A stretch of DNA of 64,000 nt. Source: Curtobacterium sp. TC1. Lineage in GTDB: Bacteria > Actinomycetota > Actinomycetes > Actinomycetales > Microbacteriaceae. Numbering within the stretch: the first letter of the stretch is position 1; each line of letters begins with the position of its first letter. This document shows positions 63,233-64,000 of this stretch, in pieces. Below the pieces are notes generated by a model. It worked only from the letters and a program-made list of their open reading frames with translations. It was not told where the DNA came from and made no database searches. Where the stretch lies: contig NZ_CP081964.1 in the NCBI RefSeq assembly GCF_019844075.1, forward strand, positions 1,922,001 through 1,986,000, read 5' to 3'. The position numbers were made by a program, and so were the translations under genes.

Positions 63233-64000
63233 GCTTCCGTCTCGCCTTCGTCGTCGGTGTCGGTGTCGTCAGTCGGGAGGCCCGGGTCGGCTCCGTCGGT
63301 CGGCTCGCCGCCCGGGGCGGTCGCCACTTCCTGCGCGGTGGTGGTCCGCAACCACGTGTCCAGTTCCAGCAGGCGCTCCAGGGGGAGCAGCACCTCGACG
63401 ACGCTCGCCACCCGGAAGCGGTCCGGGTCGGACGTGCGGATCAGGATGCGCGCCGTGACGAGGCGCTCGACGGCCTTCGCCACACGGCCCTCGTCACGGG
63501 TGCGGTCGGTCGCGGTGGCCGGTCGGAACCCGGCGACGTGCCCGAGGATCTCGGAGCGGTCGACGACGACCTGGTCCGGCCCCGGTCGGGCATCGGCTCG
63601 CAGCCGCATCCGCAGGTAGACGAGGACGATCGTCTCCTCGCGGGTGTACGGCAGGTCGCGCAGCAGGGTCGGGAACGTGCGGCGCTGGCTCTCCGAGCGG
63701 GCCTGGCGCTTCCAGGCGACCTCGCGGTCGCGGTCGACGTGGAGCTCGAGGAACAGGTCGTTCAGGCGCGATCGTAGTTGGTACTCGCCGTCGAGCACCG
63801 CACGCCACTCGTCGGGGTGTGTGCGGGAGCTGACGTACGAGTGGCGGAGCAGCGCCACCAGGGCGCGGCGCTGGTGTTCGTCGAGCCGACCCTCGTCGCC
63901 CTCGAAGAGGGCGAAGCTGGACTCGTCGCGTTCGTCGTCCTGCAGGACCGTTGCGGGGTCGTCGTAGGGGACCGTCTCGTCGACCGGTGCCGGCGTCGTG
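63229..64000 (-). CDS. jetB: JetB/MksE-type kleisin partner (DUF4194), 5' end outside window
   Basis: The frame is open from the last base of the window. The visible 256 residues begin in an acidic linker and read SSFALFEGDEGRLDEHQRRA LVALLRHSYV-type sequence, then LDGEYQLRSRLNDLFLELHV, TFPTLLRDLPYTREETIVLV and YLRMRLRAD, the DUF4194 winged-helix pattern. An internal GTG at 63858 is not the start, because the homologous sequence continues upstream. JetB binds the kleisin JetA and the JetC heads. The acidic C-terminal tail (DGADPGLPTDDTDTDDEGET) is disordered. jetA should lie just beyond the window. Confidence 0.88.
   Translation of the reverse strand, partial: TTPAPVDETVPYDDPATVLQDDERDESSFALFEGDEGRLDEHQRRALVALLRHSYVSSRTHPDEWRAVLDGEYQLRSRLNDLFLELHVDRDREVAWKRQARSESQRRTFPTLLRDLPYTREETIVLVYLRMRLRADARPGPDQVVVDRSEILGHVAGFRPATATDRTRDEGRVAKAVERLVTARILIRTSDPDRFRVASVVEVLLPLERLLELDTWLRTTTAQEVATAPGGEPTDGADPGLPTDDTDTDDEGETEA

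Overview
The window is very GC-rich and densely coded, with many GTG/TTG starts and 4-nt ATGA/GTGA gene overlaps. Its gene families (ZapE, GlnR-type control of amtB, an XRE-MurA fusion, JetB/JetC, an actinobacterial-style flagellar set with one membrane and no LP-ring genes) point to a motile Gram-positive actinobacterium. I infer Microbacteriaceae, possibly Curtobacterium, from gene content only.

Layout. (1) 1-9.6 kb: the tail of a hydrolase, then a minus-strand polymorphic-toxin locus. A 1789-residue RHS/YD-repeat protein with an ADP-ribosyltransferase-like C-terminus (4252-9621) is followed downstream by six immunity-type or unknown small genes. The one next to the toxin appears broken by two compensating frameshifts. 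(2) 9.7-19.4 kb: housekeeping genes: sufE-like, sulfurtransferase, zapE, amtB with a GlnR box, tyrosine phosphatase, aldo/keto reductase, fabH, a hypothetical membrane-type protein, a hexapeptide-repeat protein and an AbiEi/DUF559-like protein. (3) 19.4-19.8 kb: non-coding DNA with a duplicated 126-bp, palindrome-rich repeat. (4) 19.8-37.9 kb and 44.3-55.0 kb: a nearly complete flagellar cluster split by about 6.4 kb of unrelated genes (doxX-type, Na+/H+ antiporter, DUF475, XRE-MurA, hypothetical). Minus-strand flgN-flgK-flgL-fliW faces plus-strand fliA, fliC, fliD-fliS-fliT-like and flgB-flgC-fliEFGHIJ-nlpC/p60-fliK-flgD-flgE. The second block is flbD-motA-motB, then fliMNOPQR-flhB-flhA-flhF-like-csrA. 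(5) 55-59.5 kb: an acyl-CoA oxidase/dehydrogenase, a POT transporter and two small genes. (6) 59.5-64 kb: a 90-bp repeat pair, then jetC and jetB (Wadjet/MksBEF-type condensin) running off the end.

How the genes work together. The flagellar genes share a recognisable sigma-28-type promoter (CTAA-like box, 16-17 nt, then a CCGATAG-like box) ahead of flgN, fliC, flgB, flbD and fliM. FliW and CsrA sit at opposite ends of the cluster. The leaders of fliA, fliC, flgB and flbD-motAB carry small hairpins that place ACGGA(C/T) in the loop, the form of a CsrA site. The fliC leader has a second site over its ribosome binding site, like hag of Bacillus subtilis. I read this as a possible cluster-wide CsrA/FliW circuit covering hook-basal body, motor and sigma-factor genes as well as flagellin. 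No chemotaxis genes are present, FliM lacks the CheY-binding N-terminus, and FlhF lacks its GTPase P-loop.

A dispersed palindrome with conserved arms (CGGACGGGAGGC / GCCTCCCGTCCG) occurs four times between genes, mostly where genes converge, and once in inverted form inside fliH.
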